Positions 1 to 8,247 are shown, counted from the stretch's first letter. The stretch is DNA of 11,498 bases from Patescibacteria group bacterium (GCA_018814055.1 JAHJAL010000024.1:1-11498); one strand, 5' to 3'. Notes: generated by a model from the sequence alone, not told the origin. Numbers and translations: made by a program.

Positions 1-2
1 AT

Positions 3-920
3 GATCCTGATCATGTTATGTACGTTTGGTGCGACGCCTTGACCAATTACATTTCCGCCATTGGATACTCTGACGATTCAGAACTCTTTCATAAATATTG
101 GCCGGCCGACGTCCACCTGATCGGCAAAGACATCATCCGCTTCCATGCGGCCATCTGGCCCGGCATGCTCATGGCCGCCGGCCTACCTCTTCCCAAACAT
201 ATCATGGTACACGGCTTCATCCATTCCGATGGTCAGCGTATGAGCAAAACCATCGGCAATGTTATTGATCCCGCTAGAGTATCCGAATTGTATGGCCAAG
301 CAGCCCTGCGTTTAATTTTGCTCAAAGAAATTCCCGTGTTCGGCGATGGTGATTTGACCATGGATAGAATTGGTGAAATCTACCACGCTGAACTGGCCAA
401 TAAGCTGGGCAATCTTCTTTCCAGAGTCATTGGTATGTATCGTAAATATTCTGACAATATAGATTTTTCCACTGGCAACCAAAAATATTACACCAATTCG
501 CAAAGAATAAAATTCACCATACCTGACATTAAACAATATTTAGAAGGGGGTGCCAAATTTGGGGAAACAGACAAACTATTAGCCGAAATCTGGCAAATTA
601 TCGAAACGGCCAACAAATACATTGAACAAGTCAAACCCTGGGAAGCAATCAAAAAAATAGAAAATTATGAAATCGATCCCGATTTCAATAAAGTATTTTA
701 TAATCTATTGGAAACCCTACGAATCATCGGCTTACTATTAGAACCATTCTCGCCCACAACTTCGCACAATATACTTACATCTCTCAATCAGGAATCCGTC
801 GAGAGTTCCCATAATTCATCCCAACCCCAAAAATACCTTGATCTTCTAAAATGGGGCAATTTCCAAATCGACTCCACTATCAAACCAAACAAACCCTTAT
901 TTCCTAGAATCGAAAAATAA
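3..920 (+). CDS. metG: Methionyl-tRNA synthetase, 3' portion (5' end outside window)
   Basis: This enzyme charges tRNA(Met) with methionine in the cytoplasm and supplies both initiator and elongator Met-tRNA. The reading frame is open from position 3, and the residues before the first in-window Met (DPDHV) already match the family, so the true start lies upstream and about 305 residues are visible. The catalytic-domain block YVWCDALTNYISAIG is followed by the signature loop RMSKT in DGQRMSKTIGNVIDP, a conservative variant of KMSKS that keeps the second lysine. The helical anticodon-binding domain follows, with NKYIEQVKPWEAIKK. The protein stops right after PLFPRIEK, so it lacks the C-terminal EMAP-II-like tRNA-binding/dimerisation domain found in many bacterial MetRS. 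The stop codon is 1 nt from the next ATG, which implies co-transcription and probably translational coupling. Confidence 0.95.
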   Translation, partial: DPDHVMYVWCDALTNYISAIGYSDDSELFHKYWPADVHLIGKDIIRFHAAIWPGMLMAAGLPLPKHIMVHGFIHSDGQRMSKTIGNVIDPARVSELYGQAALRLILLKEIPVFGDGDLTMDRIGEIYHAELANKLGNLLSRVIGMYRKYSDNIDFSTGNQKYYTNSQRIKFTIPDIKQYLEGGAKFGETDKLLAEIWQIIETANKYIEQVKPWEAIKKIENYEIDPDFNKVFYNLLETLRIIGLLLEPFSPTTSHNILTSLNQESVESSHNSSQPQKYLDLLKWGNFQIDSTIKPNKPLFPRIEK

Positions 921-921
921 A

Positions 922-1764
922 ATGTTCCACGCCCTTGGCGCCGCTATCGCCAACATCATCGCCACCACGATCAACAAACATTTACTATCAAAGGAGAGAA
1001 TGGATGTTCTCAGTTTTGGCATATGGCTCTTTATATTTTTGTTTGCGATTACCGCTTTAACTCTCCCCTGGATCGGTTGGGTAGATTTCGAGTTAGCTCT
1101 TAGTGATCACTATCTATATATATTCCTGATAATGATTCTAATCGCTACCATCTGGAATTTCTACTATTACTATTGTCTCCAAAAGGACACCCTGGCCGAT
1201 TTTCAACTTGTGGTCATTGTCCAGCCACTTCTGGCAGTCTTTTTGAGCATGTTGCTCTTCTCCGACGAAAGAAGCGACAAAGTACTGATTGCTACCATTA
1301 TCGCCGGTGTCACTCTAATTCTTAGCCATCTCCACCGCTGGCGAATTGAGAATTTCAAAGTAACGGTGCCATTGTTTATCGCCATAGTATTGGCTTCTGT
1401 AGAAACCTTGTTTCACAAAGAACTGCTTGTTGTCTATAGCCCCGCCGCCCTTTATTTTACCCGCACATTTATTATTGCTACCATCCTTTTTCTGGCCAAT
1501 CCCGGCCACATATCAAAAGTCACCCCAAAGAACCTCTGGCAAACCTTTGTCATCTCTTTCTTTGCCGTCTTGACCATGATACTATCATTTTATGGATACC
1601 AAATTATCGGTATCGCCAAGACAAACATCATCATGCTGTTATATCCGATAGCCACCACCATCATCTCAATCTACATCCTCAAAGAACGCATCAAAAAACG
1701 CAAAGTAGTCGCCCTCATCATAATCGTCCTGTGCATAATCTATGCTTTTTTGAATGGAAATTAA
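922..1764 (+). CDS. EamA/DMT-family multi-pass membrane transporter
   Basis: This is a 280-residue integral membrane protein with about ten hydrophobic segments arranged as two similar halves, the architecture of the EamA (drug/metabolite transporter) superfamily. The end of the first half (IVQPLLAVFLSMLLFSDE, about residues 96-114) and the end of the second (MLLYPIATTIISIYILKER, about 238-256) are the typical paired helix followed by an acidic/basic turn. The C-terminus is basic (KERIKKRK) and then a last helix. The substrate cannot be read from sequence; members move amino acids, nucleotide sugars, metabolites or drugs. The ATG is 1 nt after the metG stop with no separate SD, so translation is probably coupled to metG. 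It sits between metG and tatD, which are often neighbours in other bacteria, so it looks like an insertion into that pair. Confidence 0.8.
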   Translation: MFHALGAAIANIIATTINKHLLSKERMDVLSFGIWLFIFLFAITALTLPWIGWVDFELALSDHYLYIFLIMILIATIWNFYYYYCLQKDTLADFQLVVIVQPLLAVFLSMLLFSDERSDKVLIATIIAGVTLILSHLHRWRIENFKVTVPLFIAIVLASVETLFHKELLVVYSPAALYFTRTFIIATILFLANPGHISKVTPKNLWQTFVISFFAVLTMILSFYGYQIIGIAKTNIIMLLYPIATTIISIYILKERIKKRKVVALIIIVLCIIYAFLNGN

Positions 1765-1786
1765 GAACAAAAAATAATCATATAAT

Positions 1787-2554
1787 ATGTTTTTTATAGA
1801 CACTCACTCCCATCTAAATCTCCCCGAATTCTCCGGCGAAATCAAAGAGGTCATATCTCGTGCCAAAGAAGCGGGGCTTAGTCACATCATCGTTCCCGGT
1901 ATTGATCTGGCTACTTCCAAGCTTGCCTATGGGTTAGCCAATGAATTTGACATTATCTACCCGGCCGCCGGTTTCCATCCCAACCACATCCAAAACGCTG
2001 ATATAGCCAGTATGGAAAAAATTGCCGAACTGATCTCCAAACCGGAAATCGTTGCTATTGGCGAAATCGGGCTGGATTATTATCGCAACACCACTGATCC
2101 GGCTGAACAGCGGAAAATCTTTCAATATTTGTTATCTCTGGCATCCTCCGAAGCCAAGCCGGTTATTATTCATTCCCGGGCCAGTGATGATGATGTTTTA
2201 GAAATTCTCAATATGTACAAATCCGAAAAAATTCGGGGTGTATGGCATTGTTTTGAAAGCAGTTGGGAAACCGCATCCCGAATCCTTGACCTGGGATTTT
2301 ATCTTGGTTTCACGGGCAACATCACCTACTCCAAGAACGAAGAACTAATCGAAGTTGTCCAAAAAACCCCCCTCGAAAAAATCGTTATAGAAACCGACTC
2401 TCCATATCTAGCCCCCCTTCCATACCGCGGGCAGCAAAACGAACCCGGCTATGTTGTTGAAGTTGCCCGCAAGATAAGTGAAATCAAAAACGCCGCCCTT
2501 GAAGTTATCGCGCAAACCACTACCGAAAACGCCGTACAATTGTTTAATCTATAA
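1787..2554 (+). CDS. tatD: TatD-family metal-dependent deoxyribonuclease
   Basis: This is a 255-residue TIM-barrel hydrolase of the amidohydrolase superfamily. TatD family proteins are divalent-metal-dependent 3'-5' exonucleases linked to DNA repair and turnover. All expected metal ligands are visible: H7 and H9 in DTHSHL, E93 in GEIGLDYY, H129 in PVIIHSR, H154 in WHCF, and D204 in ETDSPYLAP. The family block PYRGQQNEP (residues 212-220) follows. Length is normal for the family and the protein looks intact. It begins 22 nt after the transporter stop, without a recognisable SD. A metG-tatD neighbourhood also occurs in Bacillus subtilis (metS-yabD), which supports a conserved operon. The precise substrate is not deducible. 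Confidence 0.93.
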   Translation: MFFIDTHSHLNLPEFSGEIKEVISRAKEAGLSHIIVPGIDLATSKLAYGLANEFDIIYPAAGFHPNHIQNADIASMEKIAELISKPEIVAIGEIGLDYYRNTTDPAEQRKIFQYLLSLASSEAKPVIIHSRASDDDVLEILNMYKSEKIRGVWHCFESSWETASRILDLGFYLGFTGNITYSKNEELIEVVQKTPLEKIVIETDSPYLAPLPYRGQQNEPGYVVEVARKISEIKNAALEVIAQTTTENAVQLFNL

Positions 2555-2572
2555 AAAGCTGATAAATTTATC

Positions 2573-4801
2573 TTGTCTTCATACGTCCAAATCATCGTCA
2601 ATACCCGCACCAAACCTCTTGTCCAAGAGTATACTTATTCCATACCCGCCAAAGAAACCACCAAACCCCAAGTCGGCCAGCTGGTTTTGGTCTCCTTTGG
2701 TCGACGCAGAGCACTTGGGGTAATTGTCAAAATTCTGGCAAAAAAACCCCCTTTCAAAACCAAAAATATTTCCAAAATCATCGATCCCACTCCCGCTGTA
2801 AACCCCCATCAGATCAAGCTCGCATACTTTATTAGCGAGCATTATTATTCATCTCTTGGTCAATCATTATTTGCCATGATCCCTTCATTTTTGACCAAAA
2901 ACCTCAAAACAAATAAGTCCATCAAACCCAAATATCAAAAGACAATATTTCTCAATCATCTCACGCCTGAACAGAAAAAAACTATAAATAAGCACCCAAG
3001 GCAAAAACAACTTTATGAACATCTCCGCTATCGCCGCCAAGATACCTGGATCAATATCCGATCAAAAGTCAACATCACCTGGGCCAGCATTAAATCGTTG
3101 CAAACCAAAAAAATATTAAAAATTCAGCAAGAACAAATCATCCGCCAACCATTTGATTATCCAAAAAACTATACTTCACCGCCGGAATTGCTCGGAACCC
3201 AAAAAAAAGCCTGGAAATTAATTACTGCCGAATTTTTGGCACAAACCAAAAAACCAATCTTGCTTTTTGGCCGCACCGGTTCAGGCAAAACTGAATTGTA
3301 TCTACGCGCTGCCGGCGAACAAGTCAAACAAAACAAAGGCGTCATCATCTTGGTACCCGAAATCGCTCTCGTTCCCCAAACCCTGCAGCGATTTTTTGAA
3401 CGATTTGGCAACAAACTGGTTGTCTATCATTCCCAGATGAGTGATGGCGAAAGATATGATGCCTGGCACCGTCTCCGCAGTGGCGACGCCTCTATCGTCG
3501 TCGGCTCTCGATCCGCGTTGTTTTGTCCGGTGCAAAACCTGGGCCTGATTATTATCGATGAAGAACACGAGTACAGCTACAAACAAGACCAAACACCTCG
3601 TTATCACGCCGTCACTGTTGCCCAAAAATACTGCCAGCTTACCAACTCCCTCCTGATACTTGGCAGCGCCACTCCCCGCCTGGAAACCTTTTGGCAAGCC
3701 AAAAAGGGCCAAATGCACATGATCAAACTCAAGAAAACTATTTCTGAAGTAACCGGCCAGCAAACCAAACGCCAGCCGGAGTTTACTATCGCCGATTTGC
3801 GGGACGAATTCATAGCCGGCAACAAATCTTTGCTTTCCATCAGATTGCAAGAAGAAATCAGCAAAGCCCTGATTTGCAAGAAGCAAGTATTGTTATTCCT
3901 CAACCGTCGCGGTCACGCTACTTATATTTTTTGCCGGGAATGCGGTTATGTAGCCAAATGTTCCAATTGTTATATTCCCATGACTTATCACCTTACCAAC
4001 CAAAACAATTTGTTGATCTGCCATCACTGCGGCCTAACCACTAGAAATTTAACCAGCTGTCCCGAATGTTCTTCCCATGCCATCAAATTCTATGGTGCCG
4101 GCACCCAGCGGTTGGAATCAGACGTCAAAAAATTTTTCCCCACTGCTCGGATCTTGCGGATGGACTATGATACCACTCGTACCAAAAACGCTCATGCTCA
4201 AATCTTCGAAGCATTCAAACATCACGGAGCCGATATATTGATCGGTACCCAAATGATTGCCAAGGGCTGGGATATACCAAACGTTGACCTGATCGGCATC
4301 ATCAATGCCGACGGTGGATTCCAGCTGCCCGATTTCCGTTCAACCGAACGCAGCTTTGCTCTATTATTACAACTCATCGGCCGAGTCGGTCGCGGCCATC
4401 ATTCCGGTAAAGTTGTTATGCAAACCTACGAATCCGACAATCCGCTAATCGATATCCTGATCAAAGAAGATTATCAGCTCTTTGCCTTCTCTGAACTAAT
4501 CGAAAGACAAAAAGGCAACTTCCCGCCCTTTGCCCAACTGGTACGGCTCATATATGAATCAACCGACCTGACCAAATGCAAAAACCAGTCAATAAAGCTA
4601 TTCAAACAGCTCAATCAAATATTTCTCCAGCAGAAACAAAAAGATCTGCAAACCATCCTCGGCCCCTCGCCCTGTTTTTTTGCCCGACTGCACAACAAAT
4701 ACCGCTGGCACATTATCCTCAAAGGCCAACATTTACAAAAATTCCTCACCGATATCCCCTCCGACTGGATCATCGACGTCGATCCGTATTCCATTCTCTA
4801 A
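2573..4801 (+). CDS. priA: Primosomal replication-restart helicase PriA (N')
   Basis: PriA is a 3'-5' superfamily 2 DNA helicase that recognises stalled or repaired forks and reloads the replisome. The 742-residue protein is complete and of normal length. An N-terminal fork-binding domain (YVQIIVN onward) precedes the helicase: Walker A GRTGSGKT (233-240), DEEH box (329-332), GSATPRLE (364-371), motif V GTQMIAKGWD (558-567) and motif VI QLIGRVGRG (600-608). Eight cysteines (C454, C457, C463, C466, C483, C486, C496, C499) form the two zinc sites inserted in the second helicase lobe. The end VDPYSIL is the family terminus. The start is TTG at 2573, 18 nt after tatD; no ATG fits the conserved N-terminus, and no SD is evident. 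The 3' end overlaps a convergent gene by 32 bp. Confidence 0.96.
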   Translation: MSSYVQIIVNTRTKPLVQEYTYSIPAKETTKPQVGQLVLVSFGRRRALGVIVKILAKKPPFKTKNISKIIDPTPAVNPHQIKLAYFISEHYYSSLGQSLFAMIPSFLTKNLKTNKSIKPKYQKTIFLNHLTPEQKKTINKHPRQKQLYEHLRYRRQDTWINIRSKVNITWASIKSLQTKKILKIQQEQIIRQPFDYPKNYTSPPELLGTQKKAWKLITAEFLAQTKKPILLFGRTGSGKTELYLRAAGEQVKQNKGVIILVPEIALVPQTLQRFFERFGNKLVVYHSQMSDGERYDAWHRLRSGDASIVVGSRSALFCPVQNLGLIIIDEEHEYSYKQDQTPRYHAVTVAQKYCQLTNSLLILGSATPRLETFWQAKKGQMHMIKLKKTISEVTGQQTKRQPEFTIADLRDEFIAGNKSLLSIRLQEEISKALICKKQVLLFLNRRGHATYIFCRECGYVAKCSNCYIPMTYHLTNQNNLLICHHCGLTTRNLTSCPECSSHAIKFYGAGTQRLESDVKKFFPTARILRMDYDTTRTKNAHAQIFEAFKHHGADILIGTQMIAKGWDIPNVDLIGIINADGGFQLPDFRSTERSFALLLQLIGRVGRGHHSGKVVMQTYESDNPLIDILIKEDYQLFAFSELIERQKGNFPPFAQLVRLIYESTDLTKCKNQSIKLFKQLNQIFLQQKQKDLQTILGPSPCFFARLHNKYRWHIILKGQHLQKFLTDIPSDWIIDVDPYSIL

Positions 4802-5270
4802 CATTCTGGGGCAATTCTTTGTCTTTGTCAGAACGTTTTTTAAGCTCCAAGTTGACAGTATTTAGTGCATTGTGAGGATTAAATTCCTTTTTGTTTGGTC
4901 TGATCAGCCCTTTCAGGAAATTTCCCGCATTTTTAGCGAATCGCAACACCCTTCCAAACAGCGGATAATCATCCGTTTTCTTCTCAAATGCCTCATGGTT
5001 CTCGTAGCGATGTACATCTGGTTTACCCGAACCACCTTCACTTCTGGGGGCCGGCTTATTCACAAATTGAAAATCTGAAATTTTTTCCAAACTCTTGGGA
5101 TAACGAGCTGAATCCGCCCGCTTTGACCGCTCAATTCGGTATTTCAAATAATCCGAAGGTTTTGCTGCTTCTTCCAAATCATTATTTAGCTCAATTGACT
5201 CACTCCGCTCCTCTGGTTTTGTTCCAAAGTTCTTTTTCTCTATCGGATTGTCCTCGCTCCCACTATTCAT
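4770..5270 (-). CDS. Hypothetical charged protein, 166 aa
   Basis: I do not recognise this protein. It is rich in Lys, Arg, Glu, Asp and Asn, has little predicted hydrophobic core, no signal peptide, no membrane segment and few cysteines, so it may be largely disordered. The middle (about residues 100-125, PLFGRVLRFAKNAGNFLKGLIRPNKK) is the only stretch that could form an amphipathic, basic helix. It ends in NTDRRR. The gene runs in the same direction as lysS, 71 nt downstream of it, with a REP-like palindrome between them. Its last 32 bp overlap the 3' end of the convergent priA. The ATG at 5270 has only a purine-rich upstream stretch (gagaaaaaata) as a possible ribosome site. It is the only long frame in this stretch that does not overlap a recognisable gene over most of its length, but expression is unproven. 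Confidence 0.5.
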   Translation of the reverse strand: MNSGSEDNPIEKKNFGTKPEERSESIELNNDLEEAAKPSDYLKYRIERSKRADSARYPKSLEKISDFQFVNKPAPRSEGGSGKPDVHRYENHEAFEKKTDDYPLFGRVLRFAKNAGNFLKGLIRPNKKEFNPHNALNTVNLELKKRSDKDKELPQNVREWNTDRRR

Positions 5271-5280
5271 TATTTTTTCT

Positions 5281-5313
5281 CTACAACGGGCGACCGCGAG
5301 GGTACGCCCCTAC
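5281..5313 (-). repeat. REP-like palindrome with GTAG foot, copy 1
   Basis: Read on the minus strand, this begins GTAGGGGCG and closes with CGCCC and GTTGTAG. The stem is GGGCG plus ACC pairing with GGT plus CGCCC, with a single-base bulge and a 5-nt loop (ctcgc). It lies between the lysS stop and the start of the charged 166-aa gene. The GTAG tetranucleotide at the foot of a GC-rich hairpin is the hallmark described for REP elements mobilised by RAYT (Y1-family) transposases. No such transposase is in the window. Confidence 0.65.
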
Positions 5314-5341
5314 AAATAAATATTTTCGTCATTCGTAATTA

Positions 5342-7546
5342 TTACAACCCCAGCTCAGCATTAATCTTACTCAACGCTTCCAAACCAATTTCCAAAAATC
5401 TGTCTAACTTGATCCCCAGTTCTTTGCATGAGCTAATTATCTCCCGATCCGCGCCTTTGGCAAACGACCTATCTTTGAACTTCTTTTTCATCGAAGCCAT
5501 CGTTACTGATTCCAGCTTCTTGTCCGGCATCACCATCGCGCAAGCTATCACAAAACCACTTAGCGGATCAACCGCGTATATCGCTTTATCCAGGCGGGTC
5601 TTTCGCACAGCTCCGCACGCCGGATTATGTGCTTTGATCGCTTGAATGATCAATGGACTGACCCTCTTCTCTTTTAGGATACCCTCCGTAATTATACAAT
5701 GTTTGGTAGGTTCTTTCATGGTTTTCTCATAATCAATATCATGTAGCAAACCGGCTATGCCCCACACATCCTCATCTGCCCCCACTTCTAGGGCCACACC
5801 CCGCAGTATCGCTTCCACCGCCTGGCTGTGCTTCCGCAAATTAACATTTTCCAAGTTGTCATTCATCAATTCCAACGCATCCGCTCGGGATATCCCCATC
5901 GTCTCGATGCTGAGCTTTTCCAACTGCTTATCATCCAGGATATTTTCCGTCAATTTATCAGTTGTGGTTTGTTTGTCCAAATCATCAATCAAATCTTTTG
6001 CCAGCTTCACCGGCCTATCCGACGTGTCAACCTTATCTACTACCAAGTGCTCCGTTTTTGCCAAATCCTTGGGCTTCACATATGGAAACACAATCATCTC
6101 CCGGACGTTATCAATGCCTGTCAGCACCGACATAAATCGATCAATTCCCATTCCCCAACCGGCAATTGGCGGCATACCGTATCTCATCGCCTCGATGTAT
6201 TCGTGATCATAGTCATGCGCCTCAGCGTCACCTTTGGCCTTGTTCAATTGTTGCAACCTGAACCTTTCCTCCTGGTCCAAGGGATCCACCAACTCGCTAT
6301 AGGCATTACAAATCTCCCAGCCATTGACGATCAATTGAAATCGATCAACTTTGGACGGGTCATCATCTTTTTTTCTTGCCAGTGGAGATAATTCAATTGG
6401 GTGATCAATCACAAAAACCGGCCCTTTCACCTTTGGTCTGGCTACTTTTTTGTAAATTTCATCAATCAACTTACCGTATTCCAACTTGGCTATATCTTCC
6501 TCAATCTCGATTCCTGCTTGCTTGATGAAATCCCGTAAATCCTCTGCTGTTTTATATCCCGATAAATCATGTCCACCATATTCCTTTATCAATTCAAAAA
6601 TAGTTTTTCTCAGGTAGGGAGGAGTCATATCAATTTTTTGTCCATCGATATTTACTATCATGTTACCCAATGTTTTTTCAATCACTTCCCGCATCATCTG
6701 CTCGGTCAGCTCCATCAGATCTTCATAATTGACATATGCCCAGTAAAATTCGAACATAGTAAATTCTTGCAAATGGGATGGATCCTTGCCTTCGTTGCGA
6801 TAAACTCGTCCGATCTCATAAACCTTTTCATACCCGCCCAGGATCAACTTTTTCAGGGGTATTTCCAGGGATATGCGCAGTTTGACGTCGATGTCATAAG
6901 CATTGTAATGAGTCTTGAAAGGTTTGGCCAAAGCTCCGCCGGCCGAATTTTGTAACGTCGGTGTCTCCACCTCCAAAAAATTTCGACTTTTCATAAATTC
7001 CCGCAAGGCATCAATCGTTTTGGCCCGCAGCCGAAAACGATTCCGCAGCCCATCATCCATGAGCAAATCCAAATATCGATATCGATGTTTTTTCTCAATA
7101 TCCTGCAACCCCTTCCATTTTTCCGGCAGTTGACTGAGGGATTTGGACAGCAACTTATATTCACTTACTTCAATTGATTTCTCTCCCCGTTTGGTCTCAA
7201 ACGCTTTTCCCCTGGCTTCCACAAAATCTCCAATATCCACCAATTCATCAAAAAACTCAAATTCATTTTCTCCCAATATATCCTCCCTGATGTGCAGTTG
7301 CATTTGCGCCGAATCATCCCGAATATCCGCGAAAGCCGCCCTGCCATGCTCTCGCTTGGCCATCAGCCGCCCGCATACCACAATTTCATTCCCTTCATAC
7401 AGATCAAAACTATCCAGAATATTTTTGATCACATCCGTTTTCTCCCCCCGATCCTTGTACGCAATCTCACCCAACCGCCTTATCTTTTCCAGCTTTTCCT
7501 CCCGCACCTCCTGCACAGACTTATGAAAAAATTTATCCTCAGTCAT
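5342..7546 (-). CDS. lysS: Class II lysyl-tRNA synthetase fused to C-terminal HD-domain hydrolase
   Basis: Residues 1 to about 492 are a complete class II LysRS, which attaches lysine to tRNA(Lys). They comprise an OB-fold anticodon-binding domain (about 55-135), motif 1 around FLEVETP (190-196), motif 2 RVYRNEG...EFTMFEFYWAY (247-271), the lysine-site block NGWEICNAYSE (408-418), and motif 3 GWGMGIDRF (463-471). Ordinary bacterial LysRS ends just after FPYVKP. Here a charged linker (about 493-551) leads into a full HD-superfamily phosphohydrolase: H573, the HD pair H602-D603, H616, H640 in IKAHN, and D660 in AVDPLSGF, so the metal ligands are kept. That part resembles stand-alone HDIG-type proteins of about 185 aa. 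The frame is unbroken, and no SD precedes the Met nearest the junction (M550). AGGGAG lies 5 nt before the ATG. The hydrolase substrate is unknown. Confidence 0.93.
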   Translation of the reverse strand: MTEDKFFHKSVQEVREEKLEKIRRLGEIAYKDRGEKTDVIKNILDSFDLYEGNEIVVCGRLMAKREHGRAAFADIRDDSAQMQLHIREDILGENEFEFFDELVDIGDFVEARGKAFETKRGEKSIEVSEYKLLSKSLSQLPEKWKGLQDIEKKHRYRYLDLLMDDGLRNRFRLRAKTIDALREFMKSRNFLEVETPTLQNSAGGALAKPFKTHYNAYDIDVKLRISLEIPLKKLILGGYEKVYEIGRVYRNEGKDPSHLQEFTMFEFYWAYVNYEDLMELTEQMMREVIEKTLGNMIVNIDGQKIDMTPPYLRKTIFELIKEYGGHDLSGYKTAEDLRDFIKQAGIEIEEDIAKLEYGKLIDEIYKKVARPKVKGPVFVIDHPIELSPLARKKDDDPSKVDRFQLIVNGWEICNAYSELVDPLDQEERFRLQQLNKAKGDAEAHDYDHEYIEAMRYGMPPIAGWGMGIDRFMSVLTGIDNVREMIVFPYVKPKDLAKTEHLVVDKVDTSDRPVKLAKDLIDDLDKQTTTDKLTENILDDKQLEKLSIETMGISRADALELMNDNLENVNLRKHSQAVEAILRGVALEVGADEDVWGIAGLLHDIDYEKTMKEPTKHCIITEGILKEKRVSPLIIQAIKAHNPACGAVRKTRLDKAIYAVDPLSGFVIACAMVMPDKKLESVTMASMKKKFKDRSFAKGADREIISSCKELGIKLDRFLEIGLEALSKINAELGL

Positions 7547-7592
7547 AAAAACTCCCTAAATAAAAGGCATCAAGTTTGTTGACACTTACTCT

Positions 7593-7621
7593 ATTATAAA
7601 AAATCCCCGCCCAAATTAAAA
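7593..7621 (-). promoter_or_regulatory. Putative lysS promoter
   Basis: On the minus strand a perfect TATAAT lies at 7598-7593, with a weak -35 candidate (TTTTAA) 17 nt upstream. Transcription would start near 7586, giving a leader of about 40 nt that contains AGGGAG just before the lysS ATG. The -10 box directly follows the U-tract of the greA terminator, so the two signals overlap. The poor -35 keeps confidence low. Confidence 0.4.
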
Positions 7622-7631
7622 CAGCGAGGAT
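7598..7631 (-). terminator. Rho-independent terminator downstream of greA
   Basis: On the minus strand ATCCTCGC (7631-7624) pairs with GCGGGGAT (7610-7603), giving 8 bp with one G-U wobble around a 13-nt AT-rich loop, followed directly by six T residues. It is placed about 60 nt beyond the greA stop and just ahead of the lysS promoter, which fits termination of greA and insulation of lysS. Confidence 0.7.
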
Positions 7632-7632
7632 C

Positions 7633-7684
7633 GTATGGGCGGACCCGTGTGTCCGCCCGGGTCGACACATGGGTCGAGCACTAC
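7633..7684. repeat. REP-like GC-rich palindrome, copy 2 (divergent)
   Basis: GGGCGGAC (7637-7644) and GTCCGCCC (7651-7658) form a perfect 8-bp stem with a 6-nt loop. Next to it are two direct copies of GGGTCGA (7659-7665 and 7671-7677), and CTAC at 7681-7684 is GTAG on the minus strand. It is related in layout to the other GTAG-footed hairpins but is longer and more diverged. It lies in the greA-lysS gap, just upstream of the greA terminator. Confidence 0.55.
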
Positions 7685-7691
7685 CATATAA

Positions 7692-8156
7692 TTACCCTAC
7701 CCCCACAATCTCCATCTGAACCTTTCCCCTCGGCGCCATAATCTCCACCTTATCTCCCACCGTATGGTTCAACAGTGCCTTGCCCACCGGTGAATCAATT
7801 GATATTTTCCCTTCTTGCGGGTTTGCCTGGGTGGCTCCCACCAGCGTGTAAGCAAACTCTTTTCCGGATTGTTTTATTTTGACTTTCGAACCCACACAGA
7901 TTTTGTTGGATTGACAGGAATTATCGGAAATAACATGATTACGCACAATATCCTCCAATTCGGCAATTCTACCCTCCAAGAGTCCCTGCTTCTCCTTGGC
8001 ATCCGTATATTCGGAATTCTCCGATATATCACCATAGCTGCGTGCCTCTTTGATGGCCGCCGCAATCTTCTTGCGCTCTTTGTATAATTTTTCCAGCTCT
8101 CGCTTGATTTCTGCCAAGCCCTCTTTGGTCAACACATATTTTCCGTTTTCGTTCAT
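7692..8156 (-). CDS. greA: Transcription elongation factor GreA
   Basis: GreA enters the RNA polymerase secondary channel and stimulates cleavage of backtracked RNA, rescuing stalled complexes. The 154-residue protein has the N-terminal antiparallel coiled coil (about 1-75), with the acidic tip YGDISENSEYTDAKE carrying the two catalytic-assisting acidic residues D43 and E46. The C-terminal FKBP-like domain (about 80-154) includes SPVGKALLNHTVGDKVEI. Length is normal. The ATG at 8156 has no SD. Its promoter appears to be TTGACA-N17-TAGAAT at 8312-8284, giving a leader of about 120 nt with a terminator-like hairpin near its start. A good terminator follows the gene, so it is probably a single-gene transcript. 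Confidence 0.96.
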   Translation of the reverse strand: MNENGKYVLTKEGLAEIKRELEKLYKERKKIAAAIKEARSYGDISENSEYTDAKEKQGLLEGRIAELEDIVRNHVISDNSCQSNKICVGSKVKIKQSGKEFAYTLVGATQANPQEGKISIDSPVGKALLNHTVGDKVEIMAPRGKVQMEIVGVG

Positions 8157-8178
8157 AGTGATTTTAGTAAACTTTTAA

Positions 8179-8194
8179 AACATTTATTAACATT
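8179..8194. repeat. AACATT-N4-AACATT motif, site 1
   Basis: Two AACATT hexamers with 10-bp period (spacer TATT) lie in the greA leader, 23 bp before its start codon. The same layout recurs at 9153-9168 and, inverted with one base changed, at 10605-10620. The 10-bp period would put both half-sites on one face of the helix. The function is unknown, and low-complexity AT sequence could produce this by chance. Confidence 0.35.
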
Positions 8195-8247
8195 TATCAC
8201 ACCAAACAACCCACATAAGAAAGTCTTTGGTGACCCCTTGTTTCCGA

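Noticed and set aside
231..258. RMSKT in place of KMSKS in MetRS as a sign of a defective enzyme
   Set aside because: The key second lysine is present and K-to-R and S-to-T changes are conservative. The rest of the domain is well conserved.
1781..1786. TATAAT immediately before the tatD ATG
   Set aside because: As a -10 box it would place the transcription start inside the coding region, and no -35 lies at 16-18 nt. It is more likely ordinary AT-rich spacer within an operon.
3302..3886. A 194-codon open frame on the minus strand inside priA
   Set aside because: It lies entirely opposite conserved PriA helicase motifs, has no recognisable domain and no promoter or SD. It is a shadow of the priA codon pattern.
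5891..5899. Internal ATG near the LysRS-HD junction as a separate start for the HD domain
   Set aside because: There is no SD in front of it, and the frame is continuous with LysRS. A single fused product is simpler.
7579..7584. TTGACA on the plus strand upstream of lysS
   Set aside because: No -10 box at a proper distance follows on the plus strand, and no plus-strand gene lies downstream.
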